A DNA stretch of 64,000 nucleotides, taken from contig NC_014551.1 of NCBI RefSeq assembly GCF_000196735.1, positions 3,591,001-3,655,000 on the forward strand, given 5' to 3'. The notes under the pieces were generated by a model, which saw only the letters and a program-made list of their open reading frames with translations, searched no databases and was not told the origin of the DNA. Position 1 is the stretch's first letter; each line of letters starts with the position of its first letter. Shown piece after piece: positions 11,611 through 21,477 of the stretch. Both the position numbers and the translations under genes were made by a program. The stretch comes from Bacillus amyloliquefaciens DSM 7 = ATCC 23350. GTDB lineage: Bacteria > Bacillota > Bacilli > Bacillales > Bacillaceae.

Positions 11611-11618
11611 TTCCGACA
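11611..11618 (-). promoter_or_regulatory. Upstream Spo0A box of spo0F
   Basis: Minus strand TGTCGGAA, close to the 0A core TGTCGAA, upstream of the sigma-H -35. It matches the activating 0A site known for B. subtilis spo0F. Confidence 0.5.
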
Positions 11619-11669
11619 TTTTCTCTTTTGTTGTATACTGTTCTTGTATGTGTAAAGGAGGTTTCACTC

Positions 11670-12191
11670 ATGTTAAAGATCTTTACGACGCAGCTTGCAG
11701 GCATTTTTTCCCGCATTCAGGATAAGGAATCCGAAGCAATAGAAGACGGCGCGCGGCTGCTGGCGCAGGCAGCCGTCAGCGGCCATTCCATTTATTTATA
11801 CGGCGCAAATGAGATGCAGGGCATTTTGTGCGAGGCGGAACTCGGCTCCGAACCGATGCCTGCCGTCAAAGCGTTTCCGGATACAGCTGATTCGATTACA
11901 GAAAGCGACAGAGTGCTGATGTTCTGTTCGAGTCCGGGCACGGCTGAGGAACAGGCGCTGGCTCAAAAGCTTTATGAAAAAGGCGTCGGCCTCGTCTGCG
12001 TATCTCCCGTCATCAAGGACCAAACCGGGATTGAGGAATTTTGCGATGTTCATATTGACAGCAAATTAAAAATGCCGCTTCTGCCCGATGAAGACGGAAC
12101 AAGATACGGGTTTCCTTCATTAATGACAGGCCTGTATATCTATCACGCACTGTCCTTTACGTTAAAGGAAATGATGCAGGAATATGCCTAA
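11670..12191 (+). CDS. ywjG: DUF2529 family protein YwjG
   Basis: A 173-aa protein of unknown role, conserved between spo0F and pyrG in bacilli. LKIFTTQLAGIFSRIQDKES at the N-terminus followed by AAVSGHSIYLYGANEM and RVLMFCSSPGTAEEQALAQKL resembles a SIS-like (sugar-isomerase) alpha/beta fold, but no catalytic residue can be named. The ATG at 11670 has the ideal AAAGGAGG upstream; a longer open frame from 11574 runs through the promoter and is discarded. Confidence 0.85.
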   Translation: MLKIFTTQLAGIFSRIQDKESEAIEDGARLLAQAAVSGHSIYLYGANEMQGILCEAELGSEPMPAVKAFPDTADSITESDRVLMFCSSPGTAEEQALAQKLYEKGVGLVCVSPVIKDQTGIEEFCDVHIDSKLKMPLLPDEDGTRYGFPSLMTGLYIYHALSFTLKEMMQEYA

Positions 12192-12198
12192 TGCAGAA

Positions 12199-12237
12199 AA
12201 AAGACTTGCCGCTTAACGGAGGCAAGTCTTTTTTTTA
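12199..12237. terminator. Bidirectional terminator ywjG/pyrG
   Basis: AAGACTTGCC-gcttaacgga-GGCAAGTCTT hairpin with T-runs on both strands, between the convergent ends of ywjG and pyrG. Confidence 0.92.
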
Positions 12238-13872
<1,635 letters not shown>

Positions 13873-13949
13873 CTACATTCTTTAAAATGTGCCGTTTTAT
13901 AGAAAATCATTTCACTAAAAACAAATGATGTGTAAAAGAATTTGGGAGA

Positions 13950-13992
13950 TGAAAATAAGAAAGCTCCCTTTCAATTTCTTGAAAGGGAGCGT
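13950..13992 (-). promoter_or_regulatory. pyrG leader attenuator hairpin
   Basis: Minus strand: GCTCCCTTTC / GAAAGGGAGC stem at 13963-13990 followed by TTTCTTATTTTC, an intrinsic terminator inside the leader about 40 nt after the GGGC start. In B. subtilis extra G residues added at the 5' end under low CTP pair with the GCUCCCUUUC strand and prevent termination; the same pieces are present here. Confidence 0.85.
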
Positions 13993-14024
13993 AGCACTCT
14001 TATGAATTCTCTTCTTTTTGAAGA

Positions 14025-14064
14025 GCCCAAAATACATACTACATAGTTCGACAATGAAAGTCAA
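14025..14064 (-). promoter_or_regulatory. pyrG promoter with GGGC initiation site
   Basis: Minus strand TTGACT (14059-14064), 17-bp spacer, TAGTAT (14036-14041), then seven bases to GGGC (14028-14025), the start sequence required for CTP-sensitive G slippage. Confidence 0.8.
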
Positions 14065-14085
14065 GATCGTTTTGCTGATATGGGA

Positions 14086-14613
14086 TCAGTCTTTGCGATC
14101 CTCGTCTTCATCATCATATTCTTCCTCATCTTCTTCAATCATATCGTCTTCGATCTCAAGCTCGTCGTCATCTTCTTCATCGATATCTTCGTCGTCAAAG
14201 CTGTCTGCGTCAAGGTCAATATCTTCTTCCATTTCATCGAGATCGATGTCGTCTTCATCAACTTCCTCGAATTCGTCAAGATCAAGATCTTCCTCAACGG
14301 CTTTTTTCGCTTTTTTCTTTTTCGCTTTTACAGTCGGCTGTGTTTCTTCGTCCAGCTGATCGTACGGATACCAGCTGCGAAGCCCCCATGTCTGGTCTGA
14401 CAGAGCAATGAAGCGGCCGTCAATGTTGAGGTCGGTATAAAATTGGGCGATACGGTCACCCAGTTCCTCTTTCGTAACACCGAGCAAGGAGATAATTTCA
14501 TTCAGCAGCTCCTGGAACGGAACCGGTTTTTTATGTTCTGAGAAAATTTCGTGAGCGATTTCAACTAAAGCCATCTGCTTCAGCTGTTCCTGAGAATATT
14601 GTTTGATACTCAA
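14086..14613 (-). CDS. rpoE: RNA polymerase delta subunit RpoE
   Basis: Accessory subunit of Firmicutes RNA polymerase that increases specificity and recycling. At 175 aa it has a folded N-terminal HARE-type domain (MSIKQYSQEQLKQMALVEIA through about residue 90), a short Lys-rich patch (KAKKKKAKKA), and a disordered tail of almost only Asp and Glu. The tail's GAT/GAA repeats create spurious Ser- and Phe-rich frames on the other strand. Confidence 0.97.
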   Translation of the reverse strand: MSIKQYSQEQLKQMALVEIAHEIFSEHKKPVPFQELLNEIISLLGVTKEELGDRIAQFYTDLNIDGRFIALSDQTWGLRSWYPYDQLDEETQPTVKAKKKKAKKAVEEDLDLDEFEEVDEDDIDLDEMEEDIDLDADSFDDEDIDEEDDDELEIEDDMIEEDEEEYDDEDEDRKD

Positions 14614-14795
14614 GGTCGGACACTCCCTTTCTATTACTTATATGTATCTGTTTCTATCCTATAATAAGAACGATTTTGTATTGTTTTGTTCACAAACCAT
14701 ACCTCTCATTATAAACAAATTAAAACAGAATATGCTACCCTTAACAGTGTAATTTAAGAAATTTTAGAGCCGTTCCTTCATAATTCGGCCGATGC

Positions 14796-14837
14796 GCGAA
14801 AACAAAGCCGCCGGCATATGCGCGGGCGGCCTGCTTT
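14796..14837 (-). terminator. fadF terminator
   Basis: Minus strand GCCGCC-cgcgcatatgcc-GGCGGC hairpin followed by TTTGTTTTC, just beyond the fadF stop. Confidence 0.72.
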
Positions 14838-14840
14838 TCT

Positions 14841-16949
14841 CTATAAAGACTCTTGTTTTTCCGCGCCGAATACAGACATGGCGAGCAATTCACTGACATC
14901 ATAAGTGCCGATCTCGTCTTCGGCTTCTTTCGCTTTCGTACCGTCACCGAGCATGGTCAGGCAGTAAGGGCAGCCGGAGCTGATGACCGTCGGGCTGACT
15001 GAAAGCGCCTGCTCGGTCCGGGCCGTGTTGATTCTCGCTCCCGTTTCTTCTTCCATCCACATGAGTCCTCCCCCGGCGCCGCAGCACATTCCGTTTTCAC
15101 GGCTTCGCTCCATTTCTTTCAATTGAACACCCGGAATAGCTTTTAAAATCGCTCTCGGCGGCTCATACACCTCATTGTATCTGCCTAAATAGCATGAGTC
15201 ATGGAAAGTAATCGTTTCATTCACCGGGTGAAGCGGTTTTAATTTCCCCTGCGACACTAGCTCGGCTAATAATTCAGTATGATGATAGACTTCGGCCCGG
15301 AATCCGAAATCCGGATATTCATTTTTGAACATATTATAGGCGTGCGGATCAATCGTGACGATTTTTTTGATCCCGTGTTTTTCAAATTCGCCGATGTTGT
15401 GTTCCGCCAGCTCTTGGAACAGAAACTCATTGCCCAAACGGCGCGGTGTATCGCCTGAGTTTTTTTCTTTATTGCCGAGAATCGCAAAGGATACGCCCGC
15501 TTCATTGAGCAGCTTTGCAAATGAGACGGCAATCTTTTGGCTCCTGTTGTCATAGGAACCCATTGAACCGACCCAAAACAAGTATTCGAACTCTTTATCT
15601 TGTTTTTTCATTTCTTTCACCGTCAGAATCTCCGTATCGGTCTGCTCCCGCCAGTTTTCCCGCTCTTTCCGGTTTAAGCCCCACGGGTTTCCCTGTCTTT
15701 CAATGCTTGTCATCGCCCGCTGCGCGTCGCTGTCCATCTTCCCTTCCGTAAGCACGAGATAGCGGCGCAGGTCGATAATTTTATCAACGTGTTCATTCAT
15801 GACCGGGCATTGATCTTCACAATTGCGGCATGTGGTGCACGCCCAGATCTCCTCTTCCGTGATAACCTCGCCGATTAAGCTCGGGTTGTAGTCAATGGCT
15901 GCCGCCGCTTCACGCGATCCTCCCCCTGAGGAAGCAGCTGCGAGCTGATTCGCTTTCGTGTGCTGAAAAACGGGCGCGGGCACCCACGGAGATTTTGACG
16001 TCACGGCAGCGCCTTTTTCCGTCAGGTGGTCTCTGAGCTTTAAAATGAGATCCATCGGCGATAGCATTTTGCCCGTACCGGAGGCCGGACACATATTTGT
16101 ACAGCGTCCGCACTCGACGCAGGCATAAAGATCAACAAGCTGAGAGCGGCGGAAGTCTTCAATCTTTCCGACGCCGTAGCTTTCTTTTGTCTCATCGGTG
16201 AAATCGATTTTTTCCAGCTTTCCTTTTGAATCAAGCCTGCTGAGGAACACATTCGCCGGACCCGCAATTAAGTGCGCATGCTTTGATTGCGGCACGTACA
16301 CTAAAAAGCTGAGCAGGAACAACAGATGAAGCCACCATGAAACATAAAACACGGCGGCTGCCACCGGCGCTGAAAGACCGCCGAGCACAAACGCAATCGA
16401 GGAAGCGATCGGTTCAGTCCAAGACAGAGAATGATCGTGCCATAAAAGGTTCATGGCGTTCCCGAGAAGCACCGTCACCATCAGTCCGCCGATAAACAGG
16501 AGGACAAGCCCCGCCTTAAACCCTCGTTTCAGTCTGACGAGTTTTTCAATGTAGCGCCGGTAAAACGCCCAGACCACGGCAACTAAAATAAGAAACGTGA
16601 CAATTTCCTGAAAAAAGGTAAATGCCGGATAAAGCGGGCCGAACGGCAAATGCCGGTCAGGAAGCAGCCCTTTCAGAATAAAATCAATAGCGCCGAACTG
16701 AACGAGTATAAAACCGTAAAAAAACAGAACGTGGATGATTCCGCTTTTTTTATCTTTCAGCAATTTTTTCTGTCCGAACACATTCACCCATATCTTCTGC
16801 AAGCGTTCTTTCAGGCGTTTATCAAATTCTTCCCTCTGGCCGAGCTTAATATAAGCAATCCTCGTTCTGCTCAGGTAAACGAATAAATAAACGGCGTAAG
16901 CGGTTACAGCTAAGAACAGCAGCGCGTTTACCATGAGAAAAGCGTTCAT
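14841..16949 (-). CDS. fadF: FadF, membrane iron-sulfur oxidoreductase of fatty acid degradation
   Basis: A 702-aa protein with about six N-terminal membrane helices (5-240, NarI/HdrE-like), two 4Fe-4S motifs (CVECGRCTNMCP and CTTCRNCEDQCP), and two C-terminal CCG domains (HDSCYLGRYN...CCGAGGG and SSGCPYCLTM). This fits an electron carrier from acyl-CoA dehydrogenase/ETF to quinone. B. subtilis fadF (ywjF) is in the FadR regulon, and a FadR-type palindrome lies upstream here. In B. subtilis an acyl-CoA dehydrogenase gene (acdA/fadE) lies between fadF and rpoE; here only about 230 bp with a terminator are found. Confidence 0.88.
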   Translation of the reverse strand: MNAFLMVNALLFLAVTAYAVYLFVYLSRTRIAYIKLGQREEFDKRLKERLQKIWVNVFGQKKLLKDKKSGIIHVLFFYGFILVQFGAIDFILKGLLPDRHLPFGPLYPAFTFFQEIVTFLILVAVVWAFYRRYIEKLVRLKRGFKAGLVLLFIGGLMVTVLLGNAMNLLWHDHSLSWTEPIASSIAFVLGGLSAPVAAAVFYVSWWLHLLFLLSFLVYVPQSKHAHLIAGPANVFLSRLDSKGKLEKIDFTDETKESYGVGKIEDFRRSQLVDLYACVECGRCTNMCPASGTGKMLSPMDLILKLRDHLTEKGAAVTSKSPWVPAPVFQHTKANQLAAASSGGGSREAAAAIDYNPSLIGEVITEEEIWACTTCRNCEDQCPVMNEHVDKIIDLRRYLVLTEGKMDSDAQRAMTSIERQGNPWGLNRKERENWREQTDTEILTVKEMKKQDKEFEYLFWVGSMGSYDNRSQKIAVSFAKLLNEAGVSFAILGNKEKNSGDTPRRLGNEFLFQELAEHNIGEFEKHGIKKIVTIDPHAYNMFKNEYPDFGFRAEVYHHTELLAELVSQGKLKPLHPVNETITFHDSCYLGRYNEVYEPPRAILKAIPGVQLKEMERSRENGMCCGAGGGLMWMEEETGARINTARTEQALSVSPTVISSGCPYCLTMLGDGTKAKEAEDEIGTYDVSELLAMSVFGAEKQESL

Positions 16950-17012
16950 CTTGTCTCCCCCTTTGTTCTGATTCCCCTCTTCATTGTCATATCTTTACTT
17001 TATCATAAATAA

Positions 17013-17030
17013 TGAATGAGTATTCAGTCA
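17013..17030. promoter_or_regulatory. FadR operator upstream of fadF
   Basis: TGAATGAGTATTCAGTCA is a near-palindrome close to the Bacillus FadR consensus TGAATGAnTAnTCATTCA. It lies in the divergent fadF/clsB gap, about 65 bp before fadF, so long-chain acyl-CoA probably relieves repression of fadF. Confidence 0.8.
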
Positions 17031-17088
17031 ATAATTAAATTCGGATTCTCGGGGCACACTACCGATACTTCGGAAAGGAGGCGTCGGT

Positions 17089-18288
17089 ATGAAGGTCTTT
17101 TTTGTGTTGCTTGTCATTTTCATTATATTCATCGCACTTATGCTGCTTGATATGCTGCTTGGCCGGGCGGCGTACAAAAAACAGGCGTACGAACCCGTTT
17201 TCGCGCCGAAAAAGAGTGATATCAGACTCATTCACTGCGGCGGCGAGCTTGTGCAGCAAATGACGGATGATATCCGCCAAGCCGTCTCTTCTATTCATAT
17301 GATGTTTTTTATTATGAAGAACGACCAAGTCTGCCATGATATGTTTCATTTATTGAAAGAAAAGGCGCAGGCCGGCGTCTCCGTATATCTGCTGCTCGAT
17401 TGGGCGGGCAGCCGTCAAGTGAAAAAACCTTCCATTCAAACAATGAAAAAAGCCGGCGTTCACGTTCATTTTCTGAACAAACCGGGATTTCCGTATCTTT
17501 TTTTCAGGCTGCAAAAACGGAATCACCGGAAAGTGACCGTCATTGACGGCAAAATCGGCTATGTCGGCGGATTTAATATCGCGGAAGAGTATCTCGGCAA
17601 AAAAGCGAAGTTCGGAAACTGGGAGGATTATCACCTGCGGATGACCGGCGAAGGCACTGCGGATCTCCAGACTCTTTTTGCAAACGATCTGAAACGAAGC
17701 ACCGGAAAAACACTGGAATCACCCGAGGTTTATCCGCCGTTATCCGAAGGGAATATCACTCATAGGACATATGCGTCTGACGGTTTTTCGCTTGAATCGC
17801 ATTATGAAAGCTGCATCCTTAAAGCGGAGAAAAACATCATTATCTGCACGCCTTATTATGTACCGAGCAAAAAGCTTCAGGCAGCGCTTATTTCGGCCTG
17901 CCGAAAAGGCGTCAAAGTGACTTTGATTGTGCCAATGAAGTCAGACCACCCGCTCGTTCGGGAAACAGCTTTTGCCTATTATCCCGAGCTTCTGAAGGCC
18001 GGCTGCCTCATCTACCGGTATTATCAAGGCTTTTATCATGTCAAAGCCCTCATTATTGATGACCGTATCAGCATTATCGGCACGCCGAATTTTGATAAAC
18101 GGAGCCTGTTCTGGAATGAAGAAGTGAATGTCATCATTAATGATGAGACCTTTACTGAGGAAGTGCTCTCAACCATAAAGCAGGACATCGAAAAATCCGA
18201 GCTCCTCACCTTAGAAAAAGTGAAACAGCGCTCCGTCAGACAGCTTCCTGCAGAATGGCTGGGTAAGGCCATATCTTATTTTTTATAA
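17089..18288 (+). CDS. clsB: Minor cardiolipin synthase ClsB (YwjE)
   Basis: Phospholipase D-superfamily enzyme that joins phosphatidylglycerol units to cardiolipin. The 399-aa protein has one N-terminal membrane helix (1-22) and two HKD motifs: NHRKVTVIDGKIGYVGG near residue 145 and HVKALIIDDRISIIGTPNFD near 320. It starts at ATG 17089 after AAAGGAGG. uvsE follows after 12 bp, so the two are probably co-transcribed. Its position divergent from fadF puts the FadR operator between them. Confidence 0.88.
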   Translation: MKVFFVLLVIFIIFIALMLLDMLLGRAAYKKQAYEPVFAPKKSDIRLIHCGGELVQQMTDDIRQAVSSIHMMFFIMKNDQVCHDMFHLLKEKAQAGVSVYLLLDWAGSRQVKKPSIQTMKKAGVHVHFLNKPGFPYLFFRLQKRNHRKVTVIDGKIGYVGGFNIAEEYLGKKAKFGNWEDYHLRMTGEGTADLQTLFANDLKRSTGKTLESPEVYPPLSEGNITHRTYASDGFSLESHYESCILKAEKNIIICTPYYVPSKKLQAALISACRKGVKVTLIVPMKSDHPLVRETAFAYYPELLKAGCLIYRYYQGFYHVKALIIDDRISIIGTPNFDKRSLFWNEEVNVIINDETFTEEVLSTIKQDIEKSELLTLEKVKQRSVRQLPAEWLGKAISYFL

Positions 18289-18300
18289 AGGAGAAACCCT

Positions 18301-19263
18301 ATGCTGTTCAAATTCGGATTCGTCTCAAACGCCACGTGTCTTTGGGACGCATCCCCCGCAAAAACCTTAACGTATGCGCGCTATACAACACTTTCCGCAA
18401 GCGAACGGAAAGAGGCCCTGCTTTCTGTGACGAAAGCAAATCTTACCAATACGCTGCGCACCATCCACTATGTGATCGGACACGGCATCCCGCTGTACAG
18501 GTTCTCAAGCTCGATTGTGCCGCTCGCCACCCATCCGGATGTGCGGTGGGATTTTGTCACGCCGTTTCGCCAGGAGTTCCGCGAGATCGGCGAGCTGGTC
18601 AGAAAATATGATCTCAGAACGAGTTTTCATCCGAACCAGTTCACCCTTTTCACAAGCCCGAAACAGGAGATTACCGCAAATGCGGTCAAGGATATGGCCT
18701 ATCATTATGACATGCTGGACGCTATGGGCATCGCGGATCGTGCCGTCATTAACATTCATGTCGGGGGCGCTTACGGCGACAAACAAAGCGCGCTTGGCCG
18801 TTTCGGCATGAACTTGAAAGAGCTCCCCGATATTATCAAACAGCGGATGACTTTGGAAAACGATGATAAAACGTATACGTCTGAAGAAACACTCAGTGTA
18901 TGTGAACAAGAAGGCATTCCATTTGTGTTTGATTACCACCATTTTTACGCCAATCCGACCGATGACGCTGATTTGGATGACATTCTCCCGCGGATGATTA
19001 AAACATGGCAACGGATCGGCTTAAGGCCGAAAGTCCACCTCTCCTCACCAAAATCAGAAGCAGCTATCCGCAGTCATGCCGACTATGTGGATGCGAATTT
19101 CATCCTGCCGGTGCTGGAGCGGTTCAGACAATGGGATACGGACATCGACTTTATGATTGAAGCAAAAGAGAAAGACCGGGCGCTGCTTCGGCTCGTCGAA
19201 GAATTAAGCGCCATCCGCGGAGTCAAACGCCTGGCGGGAGGCGTGCTGAGGTGGAAATCATAA
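18301..19263 (+). CDS. uvsE: UV damage endonuclease UvsE
   Basis: Apurinic/UV endonuclease of the UVDE family that nicks 5' to pyrimidine dimers, an alternative to nucleotide excision repair. The 320-aa TIM-barrel protein starts [10 protein letters not shown] and contains the metal-ligand segments [46 protein letters not shown] and [10 protein letters not shown], which line the three-metal centre of the family. In B. subtilis this gene (ywjD) functions in spores. Confidence 0.93.
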   Translation: MLFKFGFVSNATCLWDASPAKTLTYARYTTLSASERKEALLSVTKANLTNTLRTIHYVIGHGIPLYRFSSSIVPLATHPDVRWDFVTPFRQEFREIGELVRKYDLRTSFHPNQFTLFTSPKQEITANAVKDMAYHYDMLDAMGIADRAVINIHVGGAYGDKQSALGRFGMNLKELPDIIKQRMTLENDDKTYTSEETLSVCEQEGIPFVFDYHHFYANPTDDADLDDILPRMIKTWQRIGLRPKVHLSSPKSEAAIRSHADYVDANFILPVLERFRQWDTDIDFMIEAKEKDRALLRLVEELSAIRGVKRLAGGVLRWKS

Positions 19264-19267
19264 CCAG

Positions 19268-19293
19268 GTTTATCACCCGATTATCTGGGGAAT
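19268..19293 (+). promoter_or_regulatory. Sigma-B promoter of ywjC
   Basis: GTTTAT, 14-bp spacer, GGGAAT: a close match to the sigma-B consensus GTTTaa-N12-14-GGGwAw, 39 bp before ywjC. It implies general-stress induction of ywjC. Confidence 0.75.
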
Positions 19294-19331
19294 TTCCGAA
19301 ATAACAGACCATCAGACGGAGGAGAAAACAC

Positions 19332-19604
19332 ATGAAAAACATTACATCTTTGAAAATAGCCGCTAAGAAATTCACTTTAAGAAACATGCTTCAGCTTTAT
19401 CAGCTTTGCCACACAGGAGGCCACGAGCTGTATATCTACTCTAAAAAAACGATGTGCAAAATCAAAGATATCATCGAACTGGAAACTTTCAGAATGGCTC
19501 ATAAAGAACAAGAATATTTAATTGTAGTGGAAGGAAAGAAAGCGGTTCAGCTTATTGACCGTTTCAAACATATGATCGAACCTGCGCAAAAAGAAGCCCA
19601 TTAA
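19332..19604 (+). CDS. ywjC: General stress protein YwjC
   Basis: A 90-aa protein of unknown function, the size of B. subtilis YwjC. It is basic at the N-terminus (MKNITSLKIAAKKFTLRNML) with a mixed helix/strand remainder and no recognised motif or signal peptide. ATG 19332 follows GGAGGAG. The sigma-B-type promoter directly upstream supports a stress role. Confidence 0.78.
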   Translation: MKNITSLKIAAKKFTLRNMLQLYQLCHTGGHELYIYSKKTMCKIKDIIELETFRMAHKEQEYLIVVEGKKAVQLIDRFKHMIEPAQKEAH

Positions 19605-19615
19605 ATACGGATACA

Positions 19616-19671
19616 TAAAAAAAGGAGAGACAGGAGGCCGCTCGGCCCCGTTCGTCTCTCCTTTTTTCTTT
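19616..19671. terminator. Bidirectional terminator ywjC/ywjA
   Basis: AAAAGGAGAGAC ... GTCTCTCCTTTTTT long hairpin between convergent ywjC and ywjA, with T/A runs on both sides. Confidence 0.9.
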
Positions 19672-19672
19672 A

Positions 19673-21397
19673 TTAATGAATCAGCTCGCCGAATTGCGCC
19701 TGATGAAGTCTCTGGTACATGCCGCCGGATGCCAGCAGTTCCTTATGGTGTCCTTGTTCAGCAATGCCTTCTTTCGTAACGACGACGATCCGGTCCGCAT
19801 CCTTAATCGTAGCCAGCCGATGGGCGATCACAAGAGTCGTGCGTCCTTCAGACAGTTTTTGCAGAGACTTTTGAATGGCGGCTTCCGTTTCTGTGTCGAG
19901 AGCTGATGTAGCCTCATCCAAAATTAAGATCGACGGGTTTTTCAAAAACATTCTGGCGATGGAAAGCCGCTGTTTCTGCCCGCCTGACAGCTTCACGCCG
20001 CGCTCGCCGATCACCGTGTTCAAACCGTCGGGATACCCGTTTACCAAATCCTCTAAATGCGCCTGCCGGACGGCCTGCCAGATCTCTTCCTCAGACGCGT
20101 CCAGCCGCCCGTAAGCAATGTTTTCCCGTAATGTGCCGGAAAACAGAAAGACATCCTGCTGGACGACGCCGATTTGTCCCCGCAGAGATGACAGCGTCAT
20201 GTCCTTAATGTCGATGCCGTCGATGGATATGACGCCTTCAGACGGCTCATAAAAACGCGGAAGCAGACTTGTCAGCGTTGATTTCCCCGCTCCCGAAGGC
20301 CCGACAAATGCGACTGTCTCCCCCGCATGAATGGATAAATTGATGCCGGACAGCACCGGATTGTTTTCTTCATAGCCGAATGACACATGATCATAGCGGA
20401 TATTCCCTTTTAAACCGGGTACATGTCTCGCGTGCGGGGCATCCTTGATATCAGGCTCCGTTTCCAGTATTTCCATAAAGCTTTTAAAACCGGCAATGCC
20501 TCTCGGATACATCTCAATAATTGCGTTGATCTTATCAATCGGACGGAACAGAACGTTCGTCAGCAGCACAAAAGCAACGAATTCTCCGTAGGATAATGAT
20601 CCGCGAATGACGAACCATGTGCCGCACAACAGGACGAACAGCGTGACGAATCTTGTCAGCATGTAACTGATTGAACCGTTTTTGGCCATGATTTTATATG
20701 ACGTCAGTTTTGTCTTGCGGAACCGCTGGTTGTTCACGTCAAACCGCTGCTTTTCAAACGCTTCATTGCTGAAAGCCTGGACAAGGCGGATGCCGCCGAT
20801 GTTATTTTCGACCCTCGCGCTGAAATCACCGACATCTTTGTTCAGTTTTGTAAACGCGGAGGTCATTTTTTTATTGAAATACAAAGCAAGCCAAATGACG
20901 ACCGGCATAATGATAAAGGTCAACAGCGCGAGCTGCCAGTTAATGAACAGCATGACGCCGAAAGCGCCCAAAATCGTCATGATCGCGATAAACAGGTCCT
21001 CGGGTCCGTGGTGGGCCGTTTCTCCGATATACATCAAATCATTGGTGAGCTTAGACATTAAACTGCCCGTTTTGTTGTTATCGTAAAATTTGAACGAAAG
21101 CTTTTGCAGATGGTCAAAAAGCTTTTTCCGCATATCGGTTTCAATGTTAATACCGAGCATATGGCCCCAATACGTCACAACATACTGAAGTGCCGAGCTG
21201 AGAGCGTACACCCCGAACAAAGCGATAGAAGTCAAAATAATCAGACTCCAATCCCGCCCCGGGAGCAATGTATCGATAAAGTAATTGACAATCAGAGGAA
21301 AACTCAGCTCCATCAACCCGCCTGCGATGGCAGAAAAGAAGTCGAGAAAAAACAGCTTTTTGTACGGTTTATAATAAGAAAAAAATTGTCGCAGCAC
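19673..21397 (-). CDS. ywjA: ABC exporter YwjA (fused TMD-NBD)
   Basis: A 574-aa half-transporter of the MsbA/LmrA type that works as a homodimer. Six membrane helices (about 15-300) precede an ATPase domain with Walker A GPSGAGKST, signature LSGGQKQRLSIAR, Walker B ILILDEATSALD and switch His in VIAHR. The TTG at 21427 would include the Shine-Dalgarno AAGGAGG inside the protein, so GTG at 21397 is chosen. Substrate unknown (lipid- or drug-like by family). Confidence 0.85.
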   Translation of the reverse strand: MLRQFFSYYKPYKKLFFLDFFSAIAGGLMELSFPLIVNYFIDTLLPGRDWSLIILTSIALFGVYALSSALQYVVTYWGHMLGINIETDMRKKLFDHLQKLSFKFYDNNKTGSLMSKLTNDLMYIGETAHHGPEDLFIAIMTILGAFGVMLFINWQLALLTFIIMPVVIWLALYFNKKMTSAFTKLNKDVGDFSARVENNIGGIRLVQAFSNEAFEKQRFDVNNQRFRKTKLTSYKIMAKNGSISYMLTRFVTLFVLLCGTWFVIRGSLSYGEFVAFVLLTNVLFRPIDKINAIIEMYPRGIAGFKSFMEILETEPDIKDAPHARHVPGLKGNIRYDHVSFGYEENNPVLSGINLSIHAGETVAFVGPSGAGKSTLTSLLPRFYEPSEGVISIDGIDIKDMTLSSLRGQIGVVQQDVFLFSGTLRENIAYGRLDASEEEIWQAVRQAHLEDLVNGYPDGLNTVIGERGVKLSGGQKQRLSIARMFLKNPSILILDEATSALDTETEAAIQKSLQKLSEGRTTLVIAHRLATIKDADRIVVVTKEGIAEQGHHKELLASGGMYQRLHQAQFGELIH

Positions 21398-21477
21398 GAT
21401 TCTGTCCTCCTTGCGCCTCGCACTCAATGATAATATTTCTCAATTATACTATACACAAGGAGTTTTTAAAGCGTTTT

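Noticed and set aside
14018-14400. Ser-rich and Phe-rich open frames opposite rpoE
   Set aside because: They are the complement of the Asp/Glu-rich tail of RpoE; the long frames come from GAT/GAA codon repeats, with no ribosome-binding site.
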